The position numbers and the translations under genes were made by a program. From assembly GCA_964495465.1 (NCBI GenBank), contig CAZBWE010000123.1, positions 1 through 5,608 of the forward strand: a DNA stretch of 5,608 bases, in the 5' to 3' direction. The DNA comes from CAZBWE01 sp964495465. Lineage in GTDB: Bacteria; Planctomycetota; Phycisphaerae; Sedimentisphaerales; Anaerobacaceae. Below are positions 4,722-5,608 of this stretch, one piece after another (position 1 is the first letter of the stretch; every line of letters begins with the position of its first letter). The notes under the pieces are model-generated. The model worked only from the letters and a program-made list of their open reading frames with translations. It was not told the origin of the DNA and searched no databases.

Positions 4722-5525
4722 CTAATTAGCATCGAAGGATGCCCAGGATTTAAGGGCATCGGCATCAAAGGTTGTTGTTATAGTTCCATACCCAAAATCG
4801 AAGCCGGTGGATACCTCAGTAGCAGGGGTTGCAGCGGTGAAAGAATAAGTCCCTATGCCTGTGGCCCAGGAGCGAATCTCAGCATACAATATATCGGGTT
4901 CTGCCGGCTGAGGAACAGAGCCGAAATCAAATGTTGCTATGGTTGCCGAATAATAGTCACCGCTGACATCCACAGAAATCATGGAATCCTCCTGCGGAGT
5001 AAAAGTCCCAAGCCCGTCAGCATCCACGAAGCCAAATTGCTCTACAGAATAAGTGTTGGAATTGCCTGCCGCCATTGCTACGGATTCTCTGATACCGCCG
5101 AAGGTAGCGGAAAACTCTAAAGAGCCGTTCTGTATGAGGGCGCCATAGGTATCTCCTGCTAAAGAGATACCTGAAATGCTGTTTTCGCCGCCCGGGACAT
5201 TGGAGCCGTAATACGTGCTTGAGGTATCTATACTTCCCTGGCCTATAAAAAGGGCATTCCTGCTTATGCGTGTCCCGGCGGGGTCGGAATATACATGCTG
5301 GTCCAAAACAGAAGAAGCTTCAGGGCTTGTTGTTATCATATTTATCGTATCCACGGCCCAATCCGTATTCGTAAGAAAGCTGACACTGGAGCTGCCGTAT
5401 CCGTAATGGAGGATATCCGTTGTTCCAGGTCCGGTGAAAGAAAACACTGTCTGAGCAGCGGCGAAATGCCGGGGGATAAGCGAGAAGCTCAACGTCAGAA
5501 TTATTATGTAAACCTTCCTTTTCAT
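4722..5525 (-). CDS. Secreted acidic Ser/Thr/Gly-rich protein A, hypothetical (267 aa)
   Basis: The ATG at 5525 is preceded by GGGTGAG five bases away. The N-terminus MKRKVYIIILTLSFSLIP is a signal peptide, with likely cleavage after FAAA or AAAQ (residues 24-25). The mature chain has about 27 acidic residues, only five Lys/Arg (near 86, 89, 146, 218 and 259) and no Cys. It is full of S, T, G and aromatics in alternating patterns expected of beta-strands, for example FDFGYGTITTTFD near 242-254. PGGENS (111-116) and SATFGG (139-144) resemble motifs in protein B downstream. No membrane anchor, sorting signal or enzymatic motif is visible. It is the first gene of the pair and the stop codon lies 21 bases before the ATG of B, so co-transcription is very likely. 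The function is unknown; a surface or extracellular structural or binding role is only inference. Confidence 0.8.
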   Translation of the reverse strand: MKRKVYIIILTLSFSLIPRHFAAAQTVFSFTGPGTTDILHYGYGSSSVSFLTNTDWAVDTINMITTSPEASSVLDQHVYSDPAGTRISRNALFIGQGSIDTSSTYYGSNVPGGENSISGISLAGDTYGALIQNGSLEFSATFGGIRESVAMAAGNSNTYSVEQFGFVDADGLGTFTPQEDSMISVDVSGDYYSATIATFDFGSVPQPAEPDILYAEIRSWATGIGTYSFTAATPATEVSTGFDFGYGTITTTFDADALKSWASFDAN

Positions 5526-5548
5526 ATTTTCTCACCCTTTTTCTTTTG

Positions 5549-5608
5549 CTATTGCATTAAAGTTAATGCCAAACCAATAACGATATAGAGAAGGGCAGAG
5601 ATAGGATG
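5549..5608 (-). CDS. Possible C-terminal tail of an upstream membrane protein (partial)
   Basis: From the window edge a frame of 19 codons runs to TAG (5551-5549), reading HPISALLYIVIGLALTLMQ. That is hydrophobic, like a terminal membrane helix. It would end 23 bases before the ATG of secreted protein A and could make A part of a longer operon. The other two frames are also open over much of this short stretch, so it may be chance. No convincing promoter for gene A was found between here and 5525, which weakly supports read-through from upstream. Confidence 0.3.
   Translation of the reverse strand, partial: HPISALLYIVIGLALTLMQ

Noticed and set aside
4056..4725. Open frames of 70-130 codons overlapping the secreted protein genes in other frames.
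   Set aside because: The in-frame reading has signal peptides, ribosome binding sites and operon spacing; the alternatives have none of these.

Overview
This 5.6 kb window looks like ordinary bacterial chromosome from an environmental, probably uncultured organism. A planctomycete or similar lineage is my best guess. It rests on the style of the pyruvate phosphate dikinase, the scattered short intergenic palindromic repeats, and a pair of Ser/Thr/Gly-rich secreted proteins. No gene here fixes the taxonomy, so treat the lineage as a weak inference.

Layout, left to right. Positions 1-45 hold a fragment of a dispersed 'TTCGACAAGCTCAG'-type repeat. Positions 49-217 (minus strand) hold two tiny reading frames. 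One is a 31-residue, single-membrane-span peptide with a good ribosome binding site and a near-consensus sigma-70 promoter about 100 bases upstream. The other is a 22-codon frame starting 4 bases after its stop. Positions 434-577 form the 3' flank of the main gene, with three successive hairpins, one a terminator-like stem and one a dispersed 'CATTCCTGCG' repeat. Positions 611-3316 (minus) encode a complete pyruvate phosphate dikinase (ppdK). Positions 3317-3680 are a divergent regulatory region with a strong ppdK promoter reading left, a strong tRNA promoter reading right, a long ppdK leader and a cloverleaf-like palindromic element. Positions 3681-3755 (plus) are tRNA-His(GTG), followed by three imperfect 14-bp tandem repeats. 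Positions 3897-5525 (minus) are a two-gene operon. Both products are exactly 267 residues from their preferred starts, carry signal peptides, are acidic and very poor in Lys/Arg, and share a few short motifs. Positions 5549-5608 may be the tail of an upstream membrane protein cut by the window edge.

Functionally, PPDK interconverts pyruvate and phosphoenolpyruvate in central carbon metabolism. The tRNA is housekeeping. The secreted pair is of unknown function and may be a diverged tandem duplication. The least conventional parts are the promoter-driven micro-ORF at 122-217, the twin secreted proteins, and the structured repeats around ppdK and the tRNA. I see no CRISPR array, transposase, phage gene or recognisable defence system.
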